DNA from: Bacteroidales bacterium
GTDB lineage: Bacteria; Bacteroidota; Bacteroidia; Bacteroidales; Muribaculaceae
NCBI GenBank assembly: GCA_014800815.1
Contig: JAAVFI010000075.1
Coordinates: forward strand, 1 to 47,389
Length of the DNA stretch: 47,389 bases
Direction: 5' to 3'
The notes beneath the pieces are model-generated. The model searched no databases. It was not told the DNA's origin and saw nothing but the letters and a program-made list of their open reading frames with translations. The translations under genes were made by a program, and so were the position numbers. Of the stretch, positions 8,509-17,539 are shown one piece after another (the first letter of the stretch is position 1; each line of letters opens with the position of its first letter).

Positions 8509-9432
8509 ATGGCCGAAGTGAAGGGCAGCAGGATAGCGGCGATTGTCACCGGGCCTACGGCTTCGGGCAAGACCTCGCTTGCCATAGACCTCGCCTGCCA
8601 CTTCGGCACCGAAATAGTGTCGGCTGACTCCCGACAGATATACAAAGATTTACCTATAGGCACGGCCGCGCCCACCACCGAAGAGCGCAGCCGTGCCTTT
8701 CATCACCTCATCGGCACCATGCCGCTCGACGCCTACTACAGCGCCGCCCGCTTCGAAGAAGATGCCCTTCGCATACTCGACGGAATATGGCAGCAGCACG
8801 ACGTCGCCGTAGTCTGCGGAGGTTCGATGATGTATGTCGACGCCCTTGTGAAAGGGTTCGACGATATGCCGCAGGTGAGCGACAGCACCCGTGCCTACGT
8901 CCTCTCCATGCTCGAGCAGCAGGGCTCAGATGCAGTACTTGCCCAACTCGAAATTGTAGACCCCGATACATTTGCGCGTATCGACCGTGCCAACATGCGC
9001 CGCGTGGTGCACGCCCTCGAAATAAGTCTTGAAGCCGGCGTGCCATACTCACTGCTATGCCGCGGACAGCGACGCGAGCGTCCCTTCAAAGTGCTCAAAT
9101 TTGCCATAGACCGCAGTCGCGAAGACCTTTTCGACCGCATCAACCGACGCGTAGACTTAATGATAGAGCAGGGCCTGGAAGAAGAAGCCCGCCGCGCCCT
9201 CGCCACCGGCGACTATAATTCGCTCAACACCGTGGGCTACAAGGAAATGAAAGCAATGTTCGAGGGCGAAATGGACCGCGAAACTGCCATTGCCCGCATA
9301 GCCAAAAATACCCGCGTCTATGCCAAAAAACAACTCACCAGGCTCCGCCGCGACCCCGATATAATATGGCTCAACCCCGCCACCGCCTTCGAAGACGCCG
9401 TACATCTGATTGAAGCAGAGCGAAATAAATAA
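8509..9432 (+). CDS. miaA: tRNA dimethylallyltransferase
   Basis: 307 aa. The P-loop GPTASGKTSLAIDLA is at about 14-28; SADSRQIYKDLPIGTA is the MiaA tRNA- and substrate-binding motif with the catalytic Asp; GGSMMYVDALVKG and the insertion domain around DRANMRRVVHALEI follow; the C-terminal helices contain NTVGYKEM. It adds a dimethylallyl group to A37 of tRNAs reading UNN codons. Bacteroidetes often carry two MiaA copies; only one is seen here. Confidence 0.95.
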   Translation: MAEVKGSRIAAIVTGPTASGKTSLAIDLACHFGTEIVSADSRQIYKDLPIGTAAPTTEERSRAFHHLIGTMPLDAYYSAARFEEDALRILDGIWQQHDVAVVCGGSMMYVDALVKGFDDMPQVSDSTRAYVLSMLEQQGSDAVLAQLEIVDPDTFARIDRANMRRVVHALEISLEAGVPYSLLCRGQRRERPFKVLKFAIDRSREDLFDRINRRVDLMIEQGLEEEARRALATGDYNSLNTVGYKEMKAMFEGEMDRETAIARIAKNTRVYAKKQLTRLRRDPDIIWLNPATAFEDAVHLIEAERNK

Positions 9433-9472
9433 TCCATTTAAATTTTTATCCTGTTTTTTAGGGTAAGTTAAA

Positions 9473-9480
9473 ATATTTTT
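9473..9480 (+). promoter_or_regulatory. Probable -7 box of the ECF sigma operon
   Basis: TATTTTTG in an AT-rich gap about 62 bases before the first gene. A T-rich stretch sits where a -33 TTTG would be. An ECF-type promoter for self-activation could overlap but cannot be assigned by eye. Confidence 0.4.
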
Positions 9481-9541
9481 GCCGCCTGCGTGTCTTAAAT
9501 AATAGAGAGCTCTGAAAATAATATTAAAAATAAATGAGATT

Positions 9542-9880
9542 ATGAAAGGATTTAAGATGATAGTGGCACTTGCGGTGCTTGTAGGTCTGGCTGCTCTTGT
9601 AGCTCTGGGTGTAATGGCCCTGTGGAACGGCTTTGTGCCGGAGATCTGTGGCTTTTCTACTATAACATACTGGCAGGCAGTAGGCTTACTCGCGCTTGGT
9701 CAACTCTTGAGCGGCGGTATTATTATGGTATTGTTCGTATTTTTCGGCAGTCTGCATGCATTAGTGCATCCGCATAAAGATTGGCGTAATCATTGGCACA
9801 ATATGAGCGAAGAGGAGCGTCAGGAGTTTATAAACCGTCGGCGCGAACTCTGGGGATTTCACAGAGAAGCTAAGGAATAA
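9542..9880 (+). CDS. Small two-helix membrane protein of the ECF sigma operon
   Basis: 112 aa. Two strong transmembrane segments (about 5-28 and 43-70), then a polar tail with HPHKDWRNHWHNMSEEERQEFINRR. It precedes the sigma factor by 14 bases. The position suggests a regulator of the sigma factor, but it has no zinc-binding anti-sigma motif and no FecR domain. Small membrane proteins with a similar soluble tail are found next to ECF sigma genes in other bacteria; a sensing or anti-sigma role is inference only. Confidence 0.65.
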   Translation: MKGFKMIVALAVLVGLAALVALGVMALWNGFVPEICGFSTITYWQAVGLLALGQLLSGGIIMVLFVFFGSLHALVHPHKDWRNHWHNMSEEERQEFINRRRELWGFHREAKE

Positions 9881-9894
9881 TAGATAAGTATTGG

Positions 9895-10437
9895 ATGCAA
9901 GACTTACTTATCGATAAGATTTATTCCGAATATTCGACTCGACTGCTCAGGTATATAAGGTCGCAGGTGCACTGCCGTGAGGATGCTGAGGATATTCTTC
10001 AAGATGTATTCTATCAGTTGGCTCGCACTACGACAGACGGAGAGCGTGAGGTAGAGCGAGTATCGTCGTGGCTGTACCGCGTGGCCCGAAATATGGTGCT
10101 GAACTTCTGGAGGAAAAAACGGGAGATTTCGCCCGACACAGAAGATGTTGTGTGTGAGGATATTGCTCAGACTCTATTCTGTGCCCCTCAGGATGCTCCC
10201 GATACTGTATTGCTGCGAAAACTTGTGTGGCAGGAACTTGAGATAGCTTTGGCGGAGTTGCCTCCCGAGCAGTGCGAGGTGTTCTGTCTGACGGTGTTCG
10301 ATGGTGTGCCGGTTAAAGAAATTTCTGTTGCGACGGGTACTCCGACAGCCACTTTATTGTCTCGAAAACATTATGCTGTAAAATATCTGCGGAAGCGGTT
10401 TCATAATTTATATGATTCGCTGATTATGCAGGACTAA
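9895..10437 (+). CDS. ECF RNA polymerase sigma factor
   Basis: 180 aa. Region 2 spans about residues 10-75, with the core-binding segment CREDAEDILQDVFYQLAR and the -10-recognition part VSSWLYRVARNMVLNFWRKKR. Region 4 is about 115-170 with ELPPEQCEVFCLTVFDGVPVKEISV and the helix-turn-helix ATGTPTATLLSRKHYAVKYL. There is no region 3 or N-terminal region 1, as for ECF (sigma-70 group 4) factors. Its likely partners are the membrane protein upstream and the outer-membrane protein gene 16 bases downstream. Confidence 0.92.
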   Translation: MQDLLIDKIYSEYSTRLLRYIRSQVHCREDAEDILQDVFYQLARTTTDGEREVERVSSWLYRVARNMVLNFWRKKREISPDTEDVVCEDIAQTLFCAPQDAPDTVLLRKLVWQELEIALAELPPEQCEVFCLTVFDGVPVKEISVATGTPTATLLSRKHYAVKYLRKRFHNLYDSLIMQD

Positions 10438-10453
10438 TCCACAATACGTACTT

Positions 10454-12544
10454 ATGAGATTTTTTATGATGTGGGCATTTATATGCACCACAGTGCTCAC
10501 TGTGTGCGCACACGAAATCAATTCTCTTGATTCGATAGAGAATTCAATATCACCACAACACCTTCAGGAAGTGGTGGTTAAGGCTTCCCCTATAATTAAT
10601 AGGACCGACGGAAAGGTGCTCCGCCCCAATAAAGAAATGTTGAGAACTGCGGCCGACGGTATCGACCTGTTGCGCAAATTACAGATACCCCGCATCAGTA
10701 TAAACCCTCTCACTGAAGAGGTGCAGGTGTCAGGAGGCGGTGCGGTGGTATTCTGTATCAACGGAGTAGAATCGACATCGGCACAGGTTGCTGCTATACA
10801 ACCTCAAGATATTCTGCGGATTGAATATCATGATACTCCGGGAATACAGTTTGCCGATGCGGCGGTTGTTATCGACTACATTACGTCGCGTAGGGAGTCG
10901 GGCGGAAGCATATTCCTTAATTCATTCGGTGCTTTGGGCAAAGGTCGTTGGGCATCGATTGACAATCTGACGGCTCAGTACAATCGTGGACGGTCGGTGT
11001 GGACAATTAATGCCGGATATTTCGGCAAGCGCACCTCAGGCTGGAAGAGAGACTATGATGAGACCTGGAACTACCCGGATGCGGTGGTGAATCGCAAGGA
11101 ATACGGACTGCCTATAAGCATAGGCAACAATTCGTTTGAAAGCTCAATCAATTATAACTATTTACTGTTGAATGGTGATATACTTAATGTGCGGTTCGGA
11201 TTCAATCTTGATGATGTCCCCAACAAGGAGGAAGGCGACAGGCGTGCCATACTCGAAACGTCGGATATGTCGCCTACGGTATTAGTGTCTGAACATACCG
11301 AGGAACATTCTGTACAGCCTGATATAGAGGCCTACTATAAGCACAGACTGTCGGAGAACCAAAGTATAATAGTGCAAGGAATTGGCAGCTATATGGATTC
11401 GCGCATGATTCATGAATACTTCGAAGATGAGGTAGGGGAGAGCTCGCGCGTGGACGGAGATAAATACGGAGGCAAAGTGCTCGGTATGTACGAGAACCGC
11501 GTGAGAAATCGCGTGTGGAGCATTGCGGTATCAAACACGGGCTCGTCACTGCGCAATACTTATAATGTTGACGGTAAGGTGAATGTCAAAATCAAACAAT
11601 CAGAGGCCGCTTTTATGGGAGAATACTCCAACCGTTTCGGCAATATAGGCTTGCAGGGCAATCTCAGAGCAGTATATCGCTATCTCGGTCAGGACGGACA
11701 GGGCCTTAACAAGTTCTTTTTACTGCCGCAAGCTACCGTATCATACCGCCCTTCCGGTAAATGGGCCGTTCGCTACACCGCTTCGCTTGACTATAAAATG
11801 CCCTCGGCTGCCGAAATAAGTGACGTCGAACAGGTGATACAGCGCGGCATGGTGCGCAGAGGAAACCCTGGCTTAAAGCCCTTTAGAGTGATTGACCAAT
11901 CGCTGGACGCGTCTTTCGAAAACCGAATTATAGGCGTAAACGCTCGCATTGATTATCGCAATGAACATACGCCGATAATGGAGTCGGTGATATTTGACAA
12001 CGGAGAATTTGTAAGAACGTATTTTAATCAGCGTTCATTCCAGCGACTCATGCTCAGCGGCGGACTCACCGTAAGACCGTGGAAAGATCATATTTCAATA
12101 AGTGTCAACCCCGAATTAACAAGGTATTTCAGCCATGGAAAAGACTACAAGCACTGCCACAATATCTTCCGATTGGGTCTTAGTGCGGATTTCACGTACG
12201 GCAACTGGCTGCTCTATGGAAGTATTATGTCAGGGCCCGCAAACTATATGTATGGCGAGGAGATAATCGAAGAGAAGGATATGAACCAGATAATGGCAGG
12301 ATATAAGAGCCGAAAATGGAGTATTCATGCAGGTGTATTCAACGCCTTTATAAATTACTGGATGGAATCGCGGAATCTTTCTGCATTGACACCTTACACC
12401 TCCAAAGCACACAGCGGAAATCGTAGTATCTATGCCGCCGTGAAGTTCACACTGATGCTCGACTTCGGTCGTCGAGGTCGCGAGGTAGACGTCCTGCAGA
12501 ACGATATCGACAGAGATTCAGGAATCCTGAATGGAGTGAAATGA
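10454..12544 (+). CDS. Outer-membrane beta-barrel protein, TonB-receptor-like plug
   Basis: 696 aa. A signal peptide (about 1-19) is followed by HLQEVVVKASPIINRTDGKV, a typical start of a TonB-dependent receptor plug, and the plug-like part up to about 150 (INGVESTSAQVAAIQPQDILRIEYHDTPG). The remaining 500 residues alternate aromatic and polar residues as in outer-membrane strands, matching the outer membrane beta-barrel family that includes TonB-receptor-like proteins. The N-terminal carboxypeptidase-like domain common in Bacteroidetes SusC homologues is absent, and no SusD neighbour exists. It is probably a target of the adjacent ECF sigma factor. Ligand unknown. Confidence 0.8.
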   Translation: MRFFMMWAFICTTVLTVCAHEINSLDSIENSISPQHLQEVVVKASPIINRTDGKVLRPNKEMLRTAADGIDLLRKLQIPRISINPLTEEVQVSGGGAVVFCINGVESTSAQVAAIQPQDILRIEYHDTPGIQFADAAVVIDYITSRRESGGSIFLNSFGALGKGRWASIDNLTAQYNRGRSVWTINAGYFGKRTSGWKRDYDETWNYPDAVVNRKEYGLPISIGNNSFESSINYNYLLLNGDILNVRFGFNLDDVPNKEEGDRRAILETSDMSPTVLVSEHTEEHSVQPDIEAYYKHRLSENQSIIVQGIGSYMDSRMIHEYFEDEVGESSRVDGDKYGGKVLGMYENRVRNRVWSIAVSNTGSSLRNTYNVDGKVNVKIKQSEAAFMGEYSNRFGNIGLQGNLRAVYRYLGQDGQGLNKFFLLPQATVSYRPSGKWAVRYTASLDYKMPSAAEISDVEQVIQRGMVRRGNPGLKPFRVIDQSLDASFENRIIGVNARIDYRNEHTPIMESVIFDNGEFVRTYFNQRSFQRLMLSGGLTVRPWKDHISISVNPELTRYFSHGKDYKHCHNIFRLGLSADFTYGNWLLYGSIMSGPANYMYGEEIIEEKDMNQIMAGYKSRKWSIHAGVFNAFINYWMESRNLSALTPYTSKAHSGNRSIYAAVKFTLMLDFGRRGREVDVLQNDIDRDSGILNGVK

Positions 12545-12613
12545 CGCATGGAGCGTCGCACCATAACCGCATTTACCCCCAATAACAATTGCTTATGTTT
12601 TTCAGCATATCCG

Positions 12614-12644
12614 ATTGCAACTTCAAAAATTCTTTGTACTTTTG
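12614..12644 (+). promoter_or_regulatory. Promoter of the DUF3791-DUF3990 cassette
   Basis: ATTG (12614-12617), 19 bases, TACTTTTG (12637-12644) fit the Bacteroidetes consensus except for one base of the -33 box. It leaves a leader of about 90 bases before the first gene at 12740. Confidence 0.6.
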
Positions 12645-12739
12645 TCGTTGTCGTTACAGACTGTGGTCGGGCATCAGATGCTGTTCGGATGATTCTTTAT
12701 CTAATATGACAGACCCTCTCAAACAAAATATATTTTGAC

Positions 12740-12970
12740 ATGGATACAACCAACGATATATACCGACGGATTCATTTCGCTGTAATGGCGATTGAGAGCG
12801 GAGCGCGTAAGCTGGGGATTTCCGGTAAGGAGATGCACGATCGGTTGAGCAAACAAGGCTTAATCCAAAGCAGGCTTATAAAAAGGTATGAGGAACTTCA
12901 TACACAAAGTCTCGACTGGGTTGCCGACGACATAAGCGAAACACTCTTAAACTGGGAGGCCGGATTATGA
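12740..12970 (+). CDS. DUF3791-type small protein (candidate antitoxin)
   Basis: 76 aa, all-helical. The pattern GISGKEMHDRLSKQGLI followed by YEELHTQSLDWVADDISE matches DUF3791 proteins, short cytoplasmic proteins nearly always next to DUF3990 genes. Its stop overlaps the DUF3990 start by ATGA (12967-12970), so the two are translationally coupled. An antitoxin or chaperone-like role is inferred from size, order and coupling. Confidence 0.7.
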   Translation: MDTTNDIYRRIHFAVMAIESGARKLGISGKEMHDRLSKQGLIQSRLIKRYEELHTQSLDWVADDISETLLNWEAGL

Positions 12971-13467
12971 TAATACTTTATCACGGTTCATACATAGAGG
13001 TGTCAGCTCCATTGGTCGGACTGGGTAGAAAAAAAGTTGACTTCGGACAAGGTTTCTACCTCACTCATCTGCATGTACAGGCAAAAGCGTGGGCAGCAAC
13101 AATTGCCGAAAGAAAAGGCCGAAACACAAAGCCTATCGTCTCGGCGTATGCTTTAGATTACGATTCGGTAAAAAACGATGGCTTCCGCGTCAAGATATTT
13201 TACTCATACGATCTCGAATGGCTCGAGTATGTGATCGACTGTCGGCGTGGAGGTGAGATGCAGAAGCTGTATGATATAGTCGAAGGAGGTGTAGCCAATG
13301 ATAATGTCATCGACACGGTTGAGGACTACGAGAACGGTATTATTACAGCAGAACAGGCTCTCGGTCAGTTGCGCTATAAGAATGTCAACCATCAGATCTG
13401 CATACTCAATCAGGAGATAATTGATAAGTATTTGACATTCAAAAATTCGGAGATTGTGCCGGAATAA
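12967..13467 (+). CDS. DUF3990 protein, ADP-ribosyltransferase-like
   Basis: 166 aa. The start has LYHGSYIEV (His6-Gly7), then DFGQGFYLTHLHVQAKAWA (Tyr31 in G-F-Y-L-T) and near the C-terminus NVNHQICILN (Gln143). His, Tyr and Glu/Gln in this order and spacing resemble the H-Y-E/Q triad of PARP-like ADP-ribosyltransferases, with His and Tyr holding NAD and the last residue as catalytic position. It is flanked on both sides by small DUF3791-type genes, the arrangement common in Bacteroidetes and Firmicutes. A modifying toxin or host-cell conflict enzyme is an inference; target unknown. Gln instead of Glu occurs in some active families and in inactive ones. Confidence 0.75.
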   Translation: MIILYHGSYIEVSAPLVGLGRKKVDFGQGFYLTHLHVQAKAWAATIAERKGRNTKPIVSAYALDYDSVKNDGFRVKIFYSYDLEWLEYVIDCRRGGEMQKLYDIVEGGVANDNVIDTVEDYENGIITAEQALGQLRYKNVNHQICILNQEIIDKYLTFKNSEIVPE

Positions 13468-13480
13468 ATGGTTATAGCGT

Positions 13481-13687
13481 ATGAGAGATAATGTACTATG
13501 GCGCAAGCAAAGTCGAATAATCATGCTCTTGGCTGATACCTTGAAAATATCGCCCGAGCGAGCCCTTGACCTATATTACACCACAAAGGTATACGAGCAA
13601 ATGACAGACCCAAAATATGGTCTGCAACTGATGAGCGACGATTACATTCTCGAAGAGTTGATTGCAGAACTGAGAGGGACCCAATAA
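13481..13687 (+). CDS. Second DUF3791-like small protein
   Basis: 68 aa, starting 13 bases after the DUF3990 stop. SRIIMLLADTLKISPERALD and YYTTKVYEQM are followed by KYGLQLMSDDYILEELIAEL. The helical layout is shared with small proteins that accompany DUF3990. Together with the upstream gene it makes the cassette small-large-small. Two different small partners may mean one antitoxin and one adaptor. Confidence 0.65.
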   Translation: MRDNVLWRKQSRIIMLLADTLKISPERALDLYYTTKVYEQMTDPKYGLQLMSDDYILEELIAELRGTQ

Positions 13688-13826
13688 AAACGGATTAACT
13701 TAATGAAATACAATTCGGCAGGTCGCCTTTCTTGTTTCGGAAAACCGTGGTAATCTTTGTTGTTAATGGTTGAAACTCAAAATATAGCCTTCTGTTAAAG
13801 TTGGATAATACAGCCCTCTATAGTTT

Positions 13827-16652
13827 ATGCAAAAGCATAACAATATTTCTGATGAATTAGCCCGACTTCGAGAGGAGAATGCGCGACTGCGGGCGTTGCT
13901 TACTCGTCACGGCATCACTGATGAGTTTACGCCTGCTACGCCTCAAAAATCATTGCTCTCATTAGAGGAAAAAGTCAACTTATTTCGCAGTCTGTTTCGG
14001 GGGCGGGAAGATGTCTTTGCCCGCAGGTGGAGTAGTTCTGCCACCGGCAAGAGCGGGTATCAGCCCGTGTGCGTACGGGAGTGGAATCGCGAATATTGCG
14101 ACAAAAAGAAATATAAATGTGCTGAATGCCCTAATCGAGAATTTCAACCGTTAGGATACCAAGATATTTATAGGCATCTTGAAGGCCGGGCTCCCGGCGG
14201 CCGGGATGTGGTAGGGGTATATGCAATCCTGGAAGATAACACGTGCAACTTTCTTTGCTGCGATTTCGATGATAAAAGTTGTGAGCACGGCTATCAGGAC
14301 GACGTTCGGGCTTATGTATCGGTCTGCCGCGACTGGAATATTCCGGCATATATCGAGCGGTCACGATCCGGCCATGGAGCGCATGTATGGATTCTGTTTG
14401 TGGAGCCGATTCAGGCCCGACAAGCCCGTCGGCTTGGCAACGCCGTTCTAACCGAGGCTATGGAACGCGAGGGAAGAATGTCGTTCAAATCCTACGATCG
14501 ATTCTTTCCCAATCAAGACTTTATGCCGGCGGGTGGCTTTGGCAATCTCGTGGCACTACCTCTTCAAGGACAGGCACGCAAGAATGGCAACAGCGTGTTT
14601 GTCGATGATGATTTTGTACCTTACGACGACCAATGGGGCTACCTTCAGCAAATTAAGAAGGTCTCATCGGCCGATGTCGAAAGCATATTATACAAATATG
14701 GCACGGCAGAGCCTCTTGGAGATTTGTCAAAATCAAGAGATTCAGCACCGTGGGAACGCCCGTTGCCCAAACCTATGTCCCGATCCGACTTCCCGCAATC
14801 GATAACCTTGGTGCGTGCATCAGGCATTTATATTCCAATACAAAATCTTTCGGGCAAAGCCATAAACCACCTGAAACGATTAGCGGCATTTAAAAATCCC
14901 GAATTTTATGCCAAACTCGGCATGCGGTTGCCGGTCTACAACTTACCGCGAATCATTTCTTGCTCCGAGATTACCGACGACTACCTCTTCCTGCCGCGAG
15001 GTTGCGAGGACAGCGTAGTTGACTTCTTCCGGGAAAACAAGGTGATAATGTCGCTCGAGGATAAAACTACTCATGGCAGCAAGATATGCGCAACTTTCAA
15101 TGGCACCCTGTATCCCGAACAACAAAAAGCATTGACTGCACTTTCCCGTCACCGCTGCGGTACCCTTCATGCCATGACGGCTTTCGGCAAGACCGTAACG
15201 GGCGCCGCCTTGATTGCCGAAAAGAAAACCAATACCCTGATACTCGTCCACACAAAGGCTCTCTTGGACCAATGGCGCAAGGAATTGGAGCAGTGGCTTG
15301 AGGTAGATTTTCGATCTGAAGACGTACCAAGAGCGCGGGGGAGAAAGAAAAAATTTCAGAAATTCGGGGCATTGTCATCCACCGAAAATTCATTAAATGG
15401 CAAGATAGACATCGCATTGCTCCAATCGTGCATCTCCGACAATGAAGTAAAACCGTTTGTTCGTGATTACGGAATGGTGATAGTTGATGAATGCCACCAC
15501 GCGCCGGCTGTCAACTTCGAGCGAGTGCTTCGCGAAGTAAACGCCCAATGGGTCTACGGCCTGACAGCCACGCCTATTCGCAAAGACGGTCACCAGCCTG
15601 TCATCTTCATGCAATGCGGCGAGATAGTATATACGGTCGACTCTAAGGTACAGCAAGATAGCCAATCATTCCGACGCGTACTCATCCCCCGATTCTCATC
15701 ATATCGCCCTGTAGACAATCTCGACGGAAACAGCTACGTACAAGTCTGCGAAGCACTCTCCACCGATGAGAGCCGCAACAAAATGATAATCGACGATGTA
15801 AAAGAAGCATTATCAGAAGGTCGCTCTCCGATAATACTTACCGCACGAACATCGTACGTAGATCTGCTCGCTGCGGCGTGCCGCGAAATATGCCCTAATG
15901 TCATCCGATTGGTCGGGAATGATTCCGCCAAGTCGAAGCGCGAGACCATGGAGCAACTGAGGGAAATCCCCGATCCCGCACCATTAGTCGTTGTGGCGAC
16001 CGGCAAATATGTCGGCGAAGGATTTAACCTTCCCCGCCTCGACACACTCATGCTCGCTCTCCCCGTATCATGGAAAGGACTCATAGCCCAATACGCCGGA
16101 CGCCTTCACCGCGACTATGAGGGCAAAGAAGAAGTCCGCATCTACGACTACATCGATCTCCGACTGCCAATCTGCGACTCGATGTATCGCAAACGCATCC
16201 AAGGCTACAAAAACATCGGCTACTCAATCTCTGTCGGCAACGAAGGACTCTTCGCAGACCCCAAAACAGATGCCATATACACTGCCGCTGATTTTGAAAG
16301 GGCCTTTTACGCCGACCTCGCCACTGCCGGACGGAGCGTCGTAATCTCAACCATACGTCTTTGCTGGAAACGCCCGCCACGCCTCATCGATTTACTTACC
16401 ACATCCGCTCGGCGAGGAGTCTGCATAACAATCGTCGTGGCCGAACCCGGACATCAGGAGGACGACCTCCGACAAATGGGCTTCACCGTCCTCCACCGCT
16501 CCGAATGCAAGATGCAGGCAGCCATCATCGACCAACACATCGGCTGGTACGGCACCGTAAACCTCATCGGCAAATCAATCGAAGACGCCACCGCAATTCG
16601 CCTCGATTCCCCCGACTTCACCTCATCCCTATTCGATGTCATGAAGCTTTAG
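13827..16652 (+). CDS. TOTE-type primase-helicase-phospholipase D fusion protein
   Basis: 941 aa in four parts. (1) A short coiled coil, residues 5-24. (2) An archaeo-eukaryotic-type primase domain, about 50-290: a Cys cluster around YKCAECPNREF, metal-binding acids in LCCDFDDKS (about 143-151) and SGHGAHVWILF (about 179-189), then NLVALPLQG. (3) An SF2 helicase, about 425-790: Walker A MTAFGKT (about 449), DECHH (about 553), LTATPIRKDG and the motif V/VI stretch ending in AQYAGRLHRDYEG. (4) A C-terminal phospholipase D-like domain in which the H-x-K motif reads C-K-M-Q-A-A-I-I-D, so the histidine is missing. This layout is that of proteins called TOTE conflict systems, proposed to act on invading nucleic acid. 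It is convergent with the retron RT gene. Confidence 0.85.
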   Translation: MQKHNNISDELARLREENARLRALLTRHGITDEFTPATPQKSLLSLEEKVNLFRSLFRGREDVFARRWSSSATGKSGYQPVCVREWNREYCDKKKYKCAECPNREFQPLGYQDIYRHLEGRAPGGRDVVGVYAILEDNTCNFLCCDFDDKSCEHGYQDDVRAYVSVCRDWNIPAYIERSRSGHGAHVWILFVEPIQARQARRLGNAVLTEAMEREGRMSFKSYDRFFPNQDFMPAGGFGNLVALPLQGQARKNGNSVFVDDDFVPYDDQWGYLQQIKKVSSADVESILYKYGTAEPLGDLSKSRDSAPWERPLPKPMSRSDFPQSITLVRASGIYIPIQNLSGKAINHLKRLAAFKNPEFYAKLGMRLPVYNLPRIISCSEITDDYLFLPRGCEDSVVDFFRENKVIMSLEDKTTHGSKICATFNGTLYPEQQKALTALSRHRCGTLHAMTAFGKTVTGAALIAEKKTNTLILVHTKALLDQWRKELEQWLEVDFRSEDVPRARGRKKKFQKFGALSSTENSLNGKIDIALLQSCISDNEVKPFVRDYGMVIVDECHHAPAVNFERVLREVNAQWVYGLTATPIRKDGHQPVIFMQCGEIVYTVDSKVQQDSQSFRRVLIPRFSSYRPVDNLDGNSYVQVCEALSTDESRNKMIIDDVKEALSEGRSPIILTARTSYVDLLAAACREICPNVIRLVGNDSAKSKRETMEQLREIPDPAPLVVVATGKYVGEGFNLPRLDTLMLALPVSWKGLIAQYAGRLHRDYEGKEEVRIYDYIDLRLPICDSMYRKRIQGYKNIGYSISVGNEGLFADPKTDAIYTAADFERAFYADLATAGRSVVISTIRLCWKRPPRLIDLLTTSARRGVCITIVVAEPGHQEDDLRQMGFTVLHRSECKMQAAIIDQHIGWYGTVNLIGKSIEDATAIRLDSPDFTSSLFDVMKL

Positions 16653-16753
16653 AGTGGAATATGTTAATTATAAAGGAGATATCTACGCATTTTCAATGCT
16701 GTTTAAGTATGATATAACACCTCTAAGACTTTCTTTTGAATTCTCATTCTTCT

Positions 16754-17518
16754 TTAGTCTAGCGACAATTTTATCATATCCCGGAGGTGGCGAAGTTTGT
16801 TATTGTGAACGACAACTCCAGTTACAACTGGATTTCTAGTTTTATAAAAGGTTTTATTGTGGCTAATCTTAAAACCATTATCACTAAGTATTCTCAGAAA
16901 TTCAGGTATTAGATGTTTGAAATCTTTGGACGAAGAAAGAGTCATATCATCTACATAAATAGAGAATTTGATTTTGTGCTGCATCGCTAAATCTGAAATT
17001 TTTTGACCAGTAGGAAGAAAAACCAGATTAGCGATTAATGTTGATGTTGGAATACCTTGTGGAACCTGTCCATCACGTGTAATAAGACGAGTTAAAATCC
17101 GTGCAATATCGGGTGTAAATTGGAGTGTTACTAGCGTTGTGTAAACTTGTTTATGAGAAATAGACGGGAAAAACGATTTTAAGTCTGTTGTGAATATATA
17201 TTTATTCCCCTGATGGAAGCGAGCATTTAAAATATTATTCTTTCCTTTAACGCCTCCATAGAAAAAGTTTGGCAGTGAAATATTAGAAAGCAAAAACCTA
17301 TATATTCGAGATTGAATATTTTTTAAATCTCCTTTTGAAGAGTTTATTGTTCGCTTTTTTATATTGCCATTTCCATCAAACTTTGGTTTGCCTGTCAGCT
17401 TATCCATCTTGACTTTTTCGAAAGAGTAATAAAACTCATCAAGGTGTGTCAAAATATAGTCAAGCCTTTCTGAGTTAACTTTCAATACATGTAATAGATG
17501 GCGTTTATTCTTAATCAT
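16754..17518 (-). CDS. Retron-type reverse transcriptase, C-terminus frameshifted
   Basis: 254 aa. The fingers motif NIKKRTINSSKGDLKNIQ (52-69), the retron region X motif N-A-x-x-H as NARFH (98-102), the catalytic TDLKSFFPSI (111-120), PQGIPTSTLIANLVF (153-167), YVDD (188-191) and the retron region Y motif VTG (232-234) are all present. The frame ends at LSLD, earlier than expected. Reading back one base at the AAAA run (16769-16772) opens IVARLKKN...SLRGVISYLN...IENA up to a stop at 16683, which looks like the normal thumb end. So the gene either has a one-base deletion, needs -1 slippage at A-AAA, or contains a sequencing error. The RT copies part of its own RNA into msDNA; the matching RNA gene lies upstream. 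Confidence 0.88.
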   Translation of the reverse strand: MIKNKRHLLHVLKVNSERLDYILTHLDEFYYSFEKVKMDKLTGKPKFDGNGNIKKRTINSSKGDLKNIQSRIYRFLLSNISLPNFFYGGVKGKNNILNARFHQGNKYIFTTDLKSFFPSISHKQVYTTLVTLQFTPDIARILTRLITRDGQVPQGIPTSTLIANLVFLPTGQKISDLAMQHKIKFSIYVDDMTLSSSKDFKHLIPEFLRILSDNGFKISHNKTFYKTRNPVVTGVVVHNNKLRHLRDMIKLSLD

Positions 17519-17539
17519 AAAAAGAATTTAGAGAGCAGA

